64,000 bases of DNA, taken from Clavelina lepadiformis. Its lineage: Eukaryota; Chordata; Ascidiacea; Aplousobranchia; Clavelinidae. Positions 12,899 to 25,484 of this stretch are shown here, piece by piece; the first letter of the stretch is position 1, and every line of letters starts with the position of its first letter. The notes under the pieces were generated by a model. It did not search any database, was not told the origin of the DNA, and worked only from the letters and a program-made list of their open reading frames with translations. The stretch spans positions 6,324,001-6,388,000 of the forward strand of contig NC_135240.1 of the NCBI RefSeq assembly GCF_947623445.1, in the 5' to 3' direction. Both the position numbers and the translations under genes were made by a program.

Positions 12899-15800
12899 AC
12901 ACGAGCTACATGACCACAACTTAAACCATGCATCAGATTTACCTGGATCTTCTGCTGGGAGCATAAAATCGGGGTAGTATTAGGGCAGCAAAAGGGGTAT
13001 TTCAAGACCGTAACAAATAAACCGGAGAACGTAAATTGCAAAATTCACTTCTAACATAACGTCATACTAGGAACAGTGTAGCGTCGCCCAATATTACCCT
13101 GATCCAAACAGAAAGTAATGCGTCACAAAAACATATTTTTGACATGTTGCTTATTTACCACTTGTGTTATCTTTCATAATTTGAACAAGAGGGATTGCCA
13201 GCGCATCTTAGAAAGCGATTACAGCGGTTGAGGTTGAGGTTTTTAAACGCATGAGGTGGTATTTCTAGCCATAGAACAACACAATGCATTCATTTTTACC
13301 TACAAGCAGGTTACGTCAGAGAATGTTTTTTGAAGAATAACAAATCGCAAAAATAGTTCCCTAAATAGCCACGGATAGTGTTACCCTATAGATTGCCCGC
13401 ATGATTTTCCAGTAGGAATAAAGACGGTGAACCGTAAAAAGAAGTTTAAACAACCCACGCAAAATTGCAGTACAGTCGACTCCGCATAATTCGGACACTT
13501 TGGTTCCGCTCACTTTTGGCCGAATTAAGCGGAGAAACGGCTTTGTCCGAATTAAGCGGAAAATCAATTGTTCGTTTCATGGTCATGCATAAAGGCAAAA
13601 AACGCATTTAAAATACTGTAGTGTTGCGTAATAAATGAATTGCAGCTGCGCTATACTGCAGTAACTGGCACTGATCGCATAAAACGTCTTCGTTTACTTT
13701 AGTGAGCAATTTCACTTTTTGTGCTAAACTTTTCTGTACAATTTTGTCCTACAAGATGGACGCAATTGTACCGAAGTAAAAGCGACTATGAAGCTGACAC
13801 GGCGTTATATGAGTTCATTGTCGATTGTTACTGCATGCATCGTCATTGTTTCACCATAATCACTCATAATGCAATTGAATCTTGTCTTAAAACGAACGAA
13901 GTACTGTTTATTGTGTCATAACCTAACGATGGAATTGCGAACCTGTGTCCGAATTAAGCGGAGAATCGTCCGAATTAACAGGAGTTTTTTACGTTCAATT
14001 TTTACTTTTGTTCCGTTCCCGAGCATTTTGGCCGAATAAAGCGGTAGTCCGGGTTATCCGGTGTCCGAATTAAGCGGATTCGACTGTATATCAATTGCTT
14101 TTACTAACTGCCTGTGCATATCGGTCAATAAGCCATAACTATACGGACAAAAAGTCTATGATGTTTACATTTAAAAGCGCAAGTTGAGTTCAGGGGGGTC
14201 CCGCAGTTATAATCCGACATAATTGCTACAAACGGGTCATGTTCAGCTTAACCCTTTCAAAGAATAACCGAAAAAGATTGCAAATTTAAAAAAAATTCAA
14301 ACTCGCAGCTTATAGGTTGATACTTCTGGTGTGTATACAAGCTGGAAAAATGATGTAGGCCATAACATTTTGCAAAAGAATAAAAACGTATTTTTTATTT
14401 GGTTAAGAATTTATCCTGTAAACCATTAGGACTATAAGATGCGTCTCAGTTGACAAATTCTATAATAAACAAAACGAACAAAGCTTTTCTACGCGTATAA
14501 CGCAATACAGGGTCTGCTTTATTTAAGGTTATTTTCGGGAATTGTACCTTTATCTATGCAAAGAAAACAGTTTCGAGGAGGCGGTTTTAAATAATATCTT
14601 CAAGTTGAAATGAAGGCTTACTGCGTCTGCCGGATAGGGCAAAAATTCGAAAACCTTCTCAAAATTGCGCGTGTTCATGTAGCCTGGCAATCATCCAATA
14701 CAAAGCAAGTCGGTAACATGTAATGGATCCGCTGGGGGTGTTGTGAGCTGATCTGTATGAGGATTTGTGTTGAACATAAGATCGGTCTCAAAATCGGCAT
14801 CTTTACACACTTAACCATTATGAATGTGTTCCAAGAAGTACTGGGTATATCTGAAATTGTTAGGGGCTTTGAATCTTTCCATTATAAATTTTTTTGAACC
14901 CACTTGATTTATTATTTTGCTTATGGTGCAGCGGTCGTTTGATAACATGACGTCATTGGCAAACTAATGCCGGTGTAAATTACAAATTTCTAGAGTAGCA
15001 CCACAGTTTGCTTTAAAATCTCATCTGAAAATTAAAATATAAGTTAAGTTACTTTAGCATGTTTAGCAAAAACATGCGTATTACGAAATATTAATTCACT
15101 GTTGGTTTGCTTTAACCGTATATTATGGTAAGTTAAAAGCACTAGACTAGGCAGTATCAAACCTTTATATCCAACATGTTTGCGGACATTTAGGATTCTC
15201 CGGGTGCTGACAGTCTCTAATAATTGGAAAAGCCATCCACACTACAAAAAACGGCTGCTTTCCAAATCTGCTGTGTTGACTAACTAATCAGAAAGGAGAA
15301 TCGCTACACTAACGGATGATGATCGCATATCAACCACGGTATCTTGACAGGGTTTATGAACGTGATCCGTATAATAAGAAGATGAATGTTTGAAGAATTG
15401 CGATTCTTTTTTCCGATTCGAAAAATGTAAGGCTATTAATAGCATCCCAGTCACAATAGTATGACTTGGAAACAATACGTGTTGTCAGTTTTATTTTCAA
15501 AACCAACTCGAAGTGAACCTCGTCTGTAACTACACATTATTGAGTGCATGGCAGGGTTAAACCAACAAAGTGTCGTCTTAAGTAAAAACAACAAGATTAT
15601 CTATAGCAAGCTCAAATAGCTAATACAGTAAACACAACCAAATTGCCCTTGGCCCGTTCACTAAAAAAATAATTCAACGAAAGCACAAACAACAATGTTT
15701 GCTTAAACTGTTATACTAAGCCAGGAGACATTTAAAACTTTTCAAGTAGCTCGTTTGCTTAGTTTCATTTCAATACGGTAAACCTCGCCTAAGCAGATTC

Positions 15801-16870
15801 CATCCAAAGCAATGAAGACGACAAAATATAAAAATAACGATTGAAGTAGGACACGTTGTTCTTGCGTAGACAAAGACTCATTCAAGGTCAATATTAAATA
15901 ATATTCATGAGAAATATCCAAACCTAAACTTGGGCATTGTAGTCTAGGGCCCAAATACGACGACAAGTAAACCAAATCAAACAATTTAAGGTACGGCAAA
16001 GTGCTGGCATGAAGGGCTAATTGCTGGATACAACTGCGCGGTAGCAGAAAAATCTAACCTGGTCGAAACGGTTTGCTGAGCCAAAAAGACCACGCACAGC
16101 ATTCCTCTGAAATGTCAAAAGAGCGTGCGAAAGCATAGGAACTAGTTTTTAAATTTCATACAATGCTTGCATAGGGTAAATGCACCAGCGTGCTTAACTA
16201 ACGGCAAAGCCTGCTGGTCACGTTGGTATTTTATGCTGTTGGCCACAGGTTACTAAGTCTTGCACCAATGAACACACATCCGGATACTTGGCCTCGTTCA
16301 TATGACAAGGTTAAGAAATGACCTTAATATGGTTCTGCATGCAAAAGCCGTAATTTAACCATATAGCGAGACTCAATGAACCAGAAAAGATAAAGCAATT
16401 TAAAGCTCGCGGGTAGATATAACTTAAGTGTTATGAACACAACAGAACTAGTCTCAAGATCAAGGTGAATAAGTACGGCAGCGTGCTGATACAAGAGCCT
16501 AATGCAGCCAGTAAAAACAGCACAACATGCAAAAAAACTGACTTCGAGGGTAGTAGCCTAGTAATACATCTCAACAGGCCAAGATGATTGATTTCGATTC
16601 ATTTTTACCATCTTTACAACTTCGCTGTATTGAAAGAAACTATCCCACCTTTCCTGAACTTCTAACAATGTAACTGATACCGGACGTTACCCAATCTTCA
16701 TTTCACACGGTTTTTAAATAGATTATGACGTAATAATTCCGGGGATAGTGTCGTAACTTTTAGTAAACAAACACATCAAAGCAGAAGGCAACCAGCAAAC
16801 CCGTGACGTTTCCACCGTAGCCTGAACGCATCAAACTTGTCTGGGTTACCAATTTCACGCAGTTGCCGTC
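12899..16870 (-). pseudogene. Decayed unprocessed tandem copy of the TSP1/LamG gene
   Basis: Three stretches match exons of the gene to the left, in the same order and orientation. First, 16860-16700 matches the 10918-10693 exon (SLM-SGYGGNV-LLVAFCF against SLMYLGYGKNVAHLMVAFCF) but hits a stop soon after and is frameshifted. Second, about 14770-14622 matches the 5855-5692 exon, keeping the same donor (GACGCA|GTAAGC) and an NF...LPYPADA ending, but with indels that break the frame. Third, 12951-12899 matches the start of the second TSP1 exon (acceptor CAGCAG|AAGATCCAGG, then DPGKSDAW) before diverging with a stop. Intron DNA also matches: about 5230-5340 and 14138-14245 share a block at nearly the same distance (460 and 474 bases) from the exon. 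Retained introns show a DNA-level duplication, not retroposition. It may contain other exons not recognised. Confidence 0.6.
13473..14086. mobile_element. Tigger/pogo-type non-autonomous DNA transposon (MITE)
   Basis: The element begins CAGTCGACTCCGCATAATTC and ends with the near reverse complement (GAATTAAGCGGATTCGACTG), flanked on both sides by TA, the target duplication of Tc1/mariner-superfamily elements. The motif GTCCGAATTAAGCGGA or its complement recurs just inside both ends, a subterminal arrangement typical of transposase binding sites. At 614 bases with no transposase frame it is non-autonomous. It has inserted into the decayed copy of the TSP1/LamG gene; the corresponding site in the intact gene shows no such element. 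Confidence 0.85.
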
Positions 16871-17755
16871 AGTGCCAGCCAAAACAAGCGTAAAGATCAA
16901 TTTTTCGCATCACGAATTACCGTCACGTTACCGAATTGCATTATTTAAAAGTACCAACTAAGACATTTCAATTTTTCCAAATATTATACTAGCGTAGACT
17001 TCTGTTTTATCGTGACACACTTGTTGTAAAGCTGAATAACTGCATAGTTTCCACCGTTTAAACAAGAGTTGTTTCTTATAATTTATTAAGAAAATGCAAA
17101 CAGGCGTGTTTGCAGAATAAAGAAAAAACACTTAAAACCTTAAAAGAACAGGAACTAAAACAACGATGCCAAGCTTGTATGATGTGAGCAATGTGTGTGC
17201 GTTACGTGCATTTCGGTTCATTATTAAAAGCAAGGATACCTGGATTGGAATAAACTTGATGCTGTACATAAAGATAATGTGGTAGCAATATGCAACTGTG
17301 TTAGTGGTGTGTTTGATCAAGTCAGTGATAGTAATATAGTCGATTGTGACGGTAATAAAACTGTTTATTGTGACGTAATAGGTGGTACAAAAATGATCTG
17401 CAAACCTTGTGAAAAAAGTTATGGCAAAACTGATTGGCAAAAAATTCAATTGCAGAATTTTCAATAGAACTTAACAGGCTGTTGAGAATATGTAAAAAAA
17501 ATCAGGTGCTGTGATGGTGAAAAAACGTCAAAAGATGTTTGCACGCAACAATTAAGAAAATAATACACTGGTGAGGAAAATCAACTAATTCTAAATTATC
17601 CGCATCGGCTCTGAAGAAATTGTTCAACTAATCTGCCTTAGTAAAGTACATGAGACCCGCAGCGTCACTGTTCGTCTTCGTGTTCCCCAACGAGCTACGT
17701 CATCGTCCACTGGCGCAACTGGATAGTGTTGCCATGCGTTACGAATGCACCATAA

Positions 17756-20700
17756 TCATCTCCCGTTGAACAAAGTGATAATGAAAAAGTTTAAAAGGGA
17801 AAACAGCAGAATCTGCTGGTAGCTGCCCCTGGTTCTGGCGCTTCCGTTTCCGTTTCCTGGCCCTTTACGCGCCGCGGAAGTGGGTGGCGTGGCGCCGACT
17901 TGTTCGGCTGCGGTCGGATCGCAGGGTTTGTGCGTCCTGGATACGCTGATGTTGAGGTAAACGTCTTTTCCCGAATCTACCATGCTCGCCAACTTTTCAC
18001 CATCCGCTTTGTTGATCATCAGTGACGTGGTGTTGATGCCTGTTGAAACGGACACTGATTAAAACTTGGTCAAGTGGTTATATTGATAAAAGTGCTAGCT
18101 TGTCTAAATAACTGAAAAAGTACAATTTAATTTGACATTTTCGACTGATTTTGTAACCGCGCGCCCGCTGATAATAACCATAGTCGATGGGCTTAGCCTA
18201 AAGCAGCAGACCTGAGCGCTTCGAGAATCGCGTACACCGCCATCAGCTGACACTCTGACGGCCCAACCCCACTAAATGTTACAGTCGGAAAGCAACAATT
18301 GTTCGTTGAATAAACGAGTTTCTAAATTAACCAAATTTTAACCTAAAAGTTTTGTCAACGAGCCCAGGGATGCTGGCCCAGCAGGGTGATAGATAGCTTG
18401 GCAAAGCGCGATATAGGCTACTTAATAACAGGTTGTTCTTGTCAGTAACAAACAGATCAGTTAACTAATATTAATTGCATTTAAGGAGAATTGAATTTTG
18501 TTTGCCAACTTGTTAACAAACAAGTGAAACGTGTTTACTAAGGGTAGGCTGTCAAATCGTGTGTCGGCGCTTTGCCTTTTCAAATCAAACGGAAATTGGA
18601 ATACAATCATAGTTGCGTCATAAATCTCTTGTAAGAAACGAAGTCAGGTCGAATTCAAGTCCTTTGAGTCATAAAGCGAAGGTGCACTAAACACCTGACG
18701 CGATTACGTCACGTGCGAATGTAAAACGACATACAAGGAAAAGCCAAGACCAACGGTCTGAGCTTCGACAGTTCGAAGGACATTTAAACTCAGAACGAAG
18801 TAGGGATTTTACAGCTTTTACCGCTGGGTATTCCGGTGCAGTCATTCGCAAATAAACGATAAAAATACAATTAAGTATTTCCTGGCCGTCACAGGCGGTG
18901 AAGACGCCGACTAAAGCCGGCAAAAAGTTAAATTTTAATATTAAACTGGTCCTTCAGATTTGAGAACCACAAACCAAATAATGTGTCAATAGGTGCTTGA
19001 CGTCTCTTGCTTGGTTCAAACAAAAAACTTAAATGACTTCTGCCAAAGAAAATCTACAAAAATTAAAACTAATGGCGCGTAAATGATTTTCTACGAAACA
19101 ATACGTGAATTATTTTATGTAATTGGTGCGTGTGACGGAGGTGCGCCTGACAGCAAAATTACCATCCACCGTCGAAAAGAATTCGATAATTTTTTGGCAA
19201 ACGGACATGATATGGATATCTTTTCATACTTGCTTGTGTAACATTCACGCTAGACTGCGATTATAGCGTTACGTTGTTCTTTCAACATACGCAGCGGGAC
19301 ACTCCTGTTTACCAGTTGTAGCCTATAGCTTGAGAAAAAAACGATAACAGTTTAAATAGTTTCAATATCGCTTGCTAGCATAGCGTTTTTTCTGAACAAT
19401 TTTTGAAAAAAGTTTTTGTAAATAAATTCTTGGCACATTCATGCTATCCTGCCCTCTTGTGTATGTTATCAGCATATTCGTCATCATATTTGGTTATGAA
19501 CTAAATGTGGGACGGTGGCGTATAGAGCACATGGCACGTCTCAAAATATCTGCTGCTATCAGCAGCCAAGACAGTTTGAGGTCACTGCATGACGTTAAAT
19601 CGCGTCTTGAGGGAAGACCAGCTCCTATTTTCGACCTGCATCATAAGCACCGGGGGGGAGATAAAGTTGTACAATGAAAAATATTTTTGTCATGAAAACA
19701 GCTTTAATTATACGAGTGTTGGTAAAATTAGCCGTGTTTTATAACAGGTTATTTTAAGTTGTTTTACCATAATAACCGCTGTTAAAGACCGGAGTTGTGG
19801 TAAGTCAATAATTGCCAGCAAAGCTTACAATAAGGTTTCATATAGGTCAAATATTGAAAGGCGTACAATTAAGGATAATTTTAGCAAGGCTGGAAATTTT
19901 TCGTTCGCTGATAACCAGTTAATTACACGGCTGATGAAATGAGCGCTTTAGAATTTTCACCGCCCAAGTGGAGTACATTAAAGAATAAAGTGGCCTATGC
20001 CTCGCTAAACCAGTCAACAAGTCTGAAAACTTTGAAGCGCAGAAATGTACTCCCGTTGATTAAGGCCTTTGACAAGAAAGCCGAACCATAGTTTGGCCGC
20101 CACTTTCTTTTCTGCTGCCGGTAAAAAATTCAGTTGCCATAAATTTGTCCGCCATTTTTGGTGCTTTCACGGCGCACATCGCTAAAACAAAAGTGTACAG
20201 ACCATCTTTTTACGCATCATCAAGTTTTCACGCTTGAGCAAATCTCTGGTGTGCGAATATCAAACAAGGGCTGGATCCGATTTGTAAATCTAATTACAAC
20301 ATCTCTCATTACGACAGCGGCTCTTTTCTTTCTCCCAAATGACTTTGTAAACTTCCGCCAAAATCGCTTATAAAAACGCTTTCAGGTCCTAATCCTGGAT
20401 TTGAACAAAGAAATCCATCAATTACCTTTCTGTTTGCATTTTAATGGAACGATTAAAATTGCGCATTTCCCATACACGCGCAACGAGGTCATACATCACA
20501 ATTGCAACCTCTGTTAGGTCATAATCTGCCCCTGGTCGCACATCCTACTGCGACAGCATGCAAGTGATTATCTAAAAGCGTTCAAACAGGATATTGGTCT
20601 TGGATTGCATTATTCCAGCCACTTACGATCAAGAAAACATTCGCTTCCTACAATACAATCGGGCCAATGACAAAGCCGTTTTCAGGTCGTTCAAACAATG

Positions 20701-23700
20701 GCTTCTGTTCGAGATCAAGGCAATTTTCCACCCTTTTTTAACGCTGTTTCCTTTCCTTGCTGTGGCTGTTGCAACATGGTCGTCAACAGCTTCACCACCG
20801 AGAGACACTCGAGGTGCTAGACCTCAAGTTAAATGACAAAATGATCTCATAAAAGGTGATTTATTGTTACGTAGGTGTTGATGGTAAAAAAGTGACATTT
20901 CAACGCTTAAAAAGCCTGGAGGTGCCAACCGCTATTTGTTGCGTTTAATAATAGGCTTATTGTGACAAATTGAATAAATGATTGACCACAGGTGCGCTGG
21001 TTTTAGAATTCAAACATGAGCTATGAAAATTCGAACAAAAATAGACTTGCGTGCATTGAGGTTAAGAGATTGCTATCTCAACCAATGATTGTGTGTTAAA
21101 ATCCACAATTTCACGTGAATTCTAAGGTTAAAGCCTTCTAACTGACAGGTTAAATAGACAAATATTTTTCTATCACACAAACGCGAGTACCAAAAGCGAA
21201 TTCAGACAACAATCGATTGATTGAACAAGGACCCTGGTTGAACTTTCGAACTTAGGCGTTATTTCGACGTTCTTTTCAGGTTCTCGCTTAAATCACAATC
21301 GACATTGGTTGTACGGCGTTTGCTTTGCCTTTTTTACAGCCCCTTTATGTGAATTCAATCCCAACTTTACCAACTAATTGGCCGCCGCAGAGCCTGTTCA
21401 ATGACCGTAACTTTCGCGGCGTTTTATCGGCGATACTTGACTGTTACGTCATTATCGTTAACTGCCCCTAATAAATCTTCGTTAAACAGTTAACGAGCCG
21501 AACCCCCAAAGCGCAGCCAACCGTCGAACGATGATATTCGATTCTTGTTTTATAACGGCCAATATCGATCATCAAGCAACTCTGAATCTAATCACAGCGT
21601 GTCGTCCACACATCGTCGTCCAGCAGACGGCACTTTTTAAGCAACAATAAAAGGACAGAAATCAAAAGAGACCAAACCCATTTATTGCTTATTATATGAC
21701 GCTATAAAATCGAGGAAAAGTTGGACTTTTACCGCCTAATGGCACCGCAATGCGATTATCTGAAATGACTTCATCGGAGCCAATTACGTGGTGTTGCGAC
21801 GAGGCGCCCATCATAAAATGAGTTCAAAGAGTTTCACGCATTTAGAGCCGTCTATAAAAAAAATAGTGTAAATGTCGCGACGAATAAGTCGTACACTCAC
21901 CGAGATGGGAAAAATTATAGGTTGTTGCAGCTCTGTCTGTACAAGGGATAACACACTACCCCTTCTGACGTCAGATGGGTGTTAGCAGCTGGCGATACTA
22001 ATGCCCACTTTTAGACACCCTTACTGGGGCTGTTGTTTGGATGGGTGTATCTACAAGCAAACTAGCACAATGCCCCAGCGCCAATTATGCTATAAAATTT
22101 CGGAACAATATCGTGTGACCCCGCAAATGAGAGCTACACCCACCAACCCCTAGAAAGTGATCCCGGTTGATAAAACAACTCCGGCTACCAGCTTTGAAAG
22201 AAAAGAGACCAAGCGCTGGAACCAGCGGCGTGAAATTACTGGAATTTCGGGCCCCTATCTTATCACCCTGGCGATTTCACTTTAGCTGTCCCCAACCTGG
22301 TAACCCGATATGACAGGGAACAGACTGGTAGTGGCAAACGTTGACGCCTTTGTCGATGAAGACTAAAATCATGCCAAGATGTGTTCAACATTAAGTGTGC
22401 AGATGAAAATTCTTCTTGTGTATCGATCAAACGATCTGAAATATTGATCTCATAAGCTTGTGTAATCTTATTATGTTATCGTGTTGTCTATCATCATTTA
22501 AGCCGTTGCATTTAGCAAACATTCTCGTTTGCAGGATTACGTTTTTCGTGAAACAATGGGGCATTATGAGGTAATAAGAATTAGTGTTGCTGAATTTAGG
22601 AATTTTAAGTAATGTTTGCTCAAAGAGCTAAGTTTACCCATCCGTGACGAGTTTCTAAGCGTGCGAAATTGCGTCTTAACCCAAAATATATCCAGACACA
22701 AACCCCGCATTGGAAAGGATCGGATTTATGGAGCTCAAAGCTTTACGCTGGTTCGTAAATTAGGGAGAATTAAACTATCCTTGTCCCGGTCATAATTGAC
22801 CAAAACAACAAGTTAAGGCCCTTTTGTTTTTAAAGTCGGCAAAAATCAAAACGACGCGGCCCCTACAGGGCGCTTGATCGGTATTTTCAAGCATGATGAC
22901 GTCATTGATTTTTGACAGTAATTACGTGAACTGCAGCAGTGTTTGTTGTCTTGTACGCGATCGACGTACTTTGCGGACCGCCTCCCCCACTCGCCAAAAA
23001 GCGCGAAAAGAGCCTTTGTTACTCAAGAATAAAAAAAGTCGCGACGACGTTCTATGACGAAACAATATATTCGCGCAGACAATCGAATGTTGGCGACGGA
23101 AAGACTCAACAACAGTCCTTATGCCTGATAACTATTACCAAGTATTGCATCAAACCCTTGTACGCGGCAACAAAAGACATTTACGAATAGAGTCGCTATT
23201 AGAGCTGCCTGGGCCATTAAACATTTCAAAGTCAAGGACAATGTTAAAGTGGCGGGAATTGTCTGTGCTGACAAGCTTTAGTCGGTTGTCAACTTGTTTA
23301 AGTTATACAAGTTATAGTGACTGTTTAAAATTATTTACAGAAAACGTCAACAAAACTACGCAGCGATTTAAAACTAAATGAAGGCTTCTCCCGGCTGCGA
23401 AACAGCGACGAACGACTAAAATCCTGTTCATGCTCGTTGAATTTTGTTAGTAACATTCTGATTCTTATATAATTATTCAAAACCAGCCAATTAATGAGTT
23501 ATTAACTCACCAATAGTGTTCATAACTTCGGCTTCTTCGTGGCGGTTATTGTAGACGATGACGGCGCTCGCGTTGTGGAGTTCGCCTAGCCTGAGTTTAT
23601 GGAAGAAGATGCACTGCCCTCTCTCTATGAGCGCTATCCACGACCTATTCTTCGGAATGTGATGGGTGTTCGCGATGGCGTAGTTGCATCCGAGATGAGT

Positions 23701-24153
23701 GTTGCGACCGGGATCACGAACATGCACTAATTTTCCGGAGACGTTGTTTTTTCTTGAGTGGTAGCCGTATTTTCCGACCGCTTCGTGAACTTTCGCGAAC
23801 GATTTGTCGATTTTGGCGCTTACGTCGATTTTCGCTTCCGTCCATAAATCGACGTGGCCTGACCCAGGCTTTCTGATTCGTCGCGATTTTTGAGCGTTTT
23901 CCTGAGCTCTTTCTCTCCTGTGTTGCTCCAGGTAGGTCGACAAATATCTGGCTTCAACTTCCTCCTTCGAGCTAGGCTTGGACTTCCCCGTGAGTTGGCG
24001 CTTCACGTTTTTCTTGTGGCTCTTTCGTTTTTCACCTCGGCGATTTTGTCCATGCCGGCGGGCTTCGGCGCCTCCAATCCCGGCGTCCACGAGAAACATT
24101 ATCACCAGGGTGAAGACACAAACACGAAGTATATTTACCGTGCTGAGCTTCAT
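17756..24153 (-). CDS. PA-domain protein of the Goliath/GRAIL type lacking a RING domain
   Basis: Two exons, 24153-23511 and 18039-17756, joined in phase 1 across a 5.5 kb intron (ATTG|GTGAGT ... TTTCAACAG|GC), give 308 residues. Residues 1-30 form a signal peptide, 31-100 are strongly basic (KRKSHKKNVKRQ), and about 104-255 form a protease-associated domain with the hallmark run RSWIALIERGQCIFFHKLR, then ASAVIVYNN and, after the splice, INTTSLMINKADGEKLASM. This matches the luminal domain of RNF13/RNF128/RNF130/RNF150 ligases, which binds substrates. In those proteins a membrane helix and a cytosolic RING follow. Here a Gly/Asn/Ser-rich stretch, a hydrophobic segment (ILLFSLLNFFIITLF) and a stop four residues later end the frame, which looks like a GPI-attachment signal. 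An alternative donor (GCGGCGC|GTAAAG) in exon 2 could skip this ending; no RING exon was found downstream. Confidence 0.72.
18040..23510 (-). other. Long intron of the PA-domain gene
   Basis: This 5.5 kb stretch separates the two PA-domain exons. It holds no exon I can support on the minus strand. A plus-strand frame at 19441-19677 is listed separately. Several blocks around 21.4-22.9 kb are less AT-rich than the rest and could be regulatory, but no specific site can be named. Confidence 0.5.
19441..19677 (+). CDS. Hypothetical small secreted peptide
   Basis: A 78-residue open frame starts with a plausible signal sequence (MLSCPLVYVISIFVIIFGYE) and continues with a charged, proline- and histidine-containing tail (GRPAPIFDLHHKHRGGDK). 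It lies antisense within the long intron of the PA-domain gene. No family is recognised, no splice sites are apparent, and a frame of this length can arise by chance in such DNA. Listed only because of the leader-like start. Confidence 0.18.
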   Translation: MLSCPLVYVISIFVIIFGYELNVGRWRIEHMARLKISAAISSQDSLRSLHDVKSRLEGRPAPIFDLHHKHRGGDKVVQ

Positions 24154-25139
24154 ATTTTAACTAAATTGCAAATCGTATTAAATTGCAGAGTTTTGCGTCT
24201 AAAGAGGAATAAAAATCTATTACTCTTTCGTCCAAGCTAAACCTTCAGCTTTTTCGTATGTTTTACTTTAATAAATGTCTAGTCAGATGGCCTTGAGACA
24301 GAACAATCTTTCCACAATTAACCTCAACAGACTAACAACAGAGTGTCCGTAACATTATTAGCATTACACAGTTCGCTACCAGAAACTCATATCTATGATG
24401 TCATCAGCGACACTGGCGCTGCCATTTCTTCTGCCTTTTTTCCCTCTTGTCTGAACCGTCGCGGTCCGTTCGTGTTTTTTGAAGGCAAAGCACTTAACCC
24501 AGCTCTAAAATGAATGAGCCATGGGGTGTAAAAATTTGGCATAACGCTCTGCAGCACGCGTCAACATCGGATGTACAGCATTAAAACGTTTTTTTAGCTG
24601 CTTCTACAATCTGTTTGTCGATGGAACTCTGTGCCTAAAGTTTCAATCCTTAAATTTTCACTAATGAGCTTTAATATTGAATACAAGTTATGCATGCAAA
24701 GAATTTTACCCATAAATAAAAAACTGAAACCAGAAAATCGTTAAAAACTAGTACAGTAGTTTGCACGGTTGTTCGTCTCTCAACTGGTCCTTCTTTTCCT
24801 GGCTTTGAGGTTATTCAAACATCCGCAGCTTAGCCTAGCCCCCGCTGAGTTGAGTTCCTTTTTAACTAAAAACTTCAACCGCGCTTTCTGCCTAGTTTCC
24901 AACCGCGCAAAACCCATAGGTGACGTGAAGAAAACTCCATTGTTAGAAAACACTCTGACCCTTTTAACCACACAATGCTCGGCAGTTTGCAAAGGGATTT
25001 TGCGGTGACCTCACAACAAGGCTTTGTTGTGTTCAAGCAAACATGAATTGCCTTTTGCAATCAAGGCCAAACACTTTCACCATTTCAGCAGTTTCTCACT
25101 GAATTACTTCAAATTCTTGCAATCGCTATAGCCTATAGG

Positions 25140-25484
25140 CAGGGTTGCCATACCGTCCTTATTTCTAAGATTTGTCCTTATTTTAAAGGTCAGTGTCTTA
25201 GAAAATATGTTTGTCCTTATTTCTAAGAAATGTCCTTATTTTCACTTTCGTCCTTATTTTTAGGGCGGAGGTGGGCACTTTTGTCCTTATTTTGGGCATT
25301 TTGGTCACCTTTACGATACCATTTTGTACCAAAGAGATACCAAAATTATGAACATGCAGATAGTGTCTTGTTTTTTTTTTTAGGAACATTGGTTGCTTTC
25401 TCTTGTTGTACACTGTTTAAGGTGATATTCCTCCTTCGTTTTCTAGTCGTCCTTATTTTTGAGTTGAGACTGATGGCAACCCTG
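25140..25484. mobile_element. hAT-type MITE with perfect 8-bp target duplication
   Basis: The element starts CAGGGTTGCCAT and ends ATGGCAACCCTG, an exact 12-base terminal inverted repeat. It is flanked by identical 8-base direct repeats CCTATAGG (25132-25139 and 25485-25492). An 8-bp duplication with CAGGG-type ends is diagnostic of hAT elements. The 345-base interior has no transposase. It contains seven copies of GTCCTTATTT, all in one orientation, probably amplified subterminal transposase-binding repeats. These repeats create the spurious open frames seen on both strands here. Confidence 0.92.

Noticed and set aside
15742..15999. 85-residue minus-strand frame considered as a missing TM exon of the PA-domain gene
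   Set aside because: Has a hydrophobic run but no in-phase acceptor and no RING exon beyond it; the two-exon model ending at 17756 is simpler.
23890..24240. 116-residue plus-strand frame
   Set aside because: Antisense to the basic N-terminal part of the PA-domain gene.
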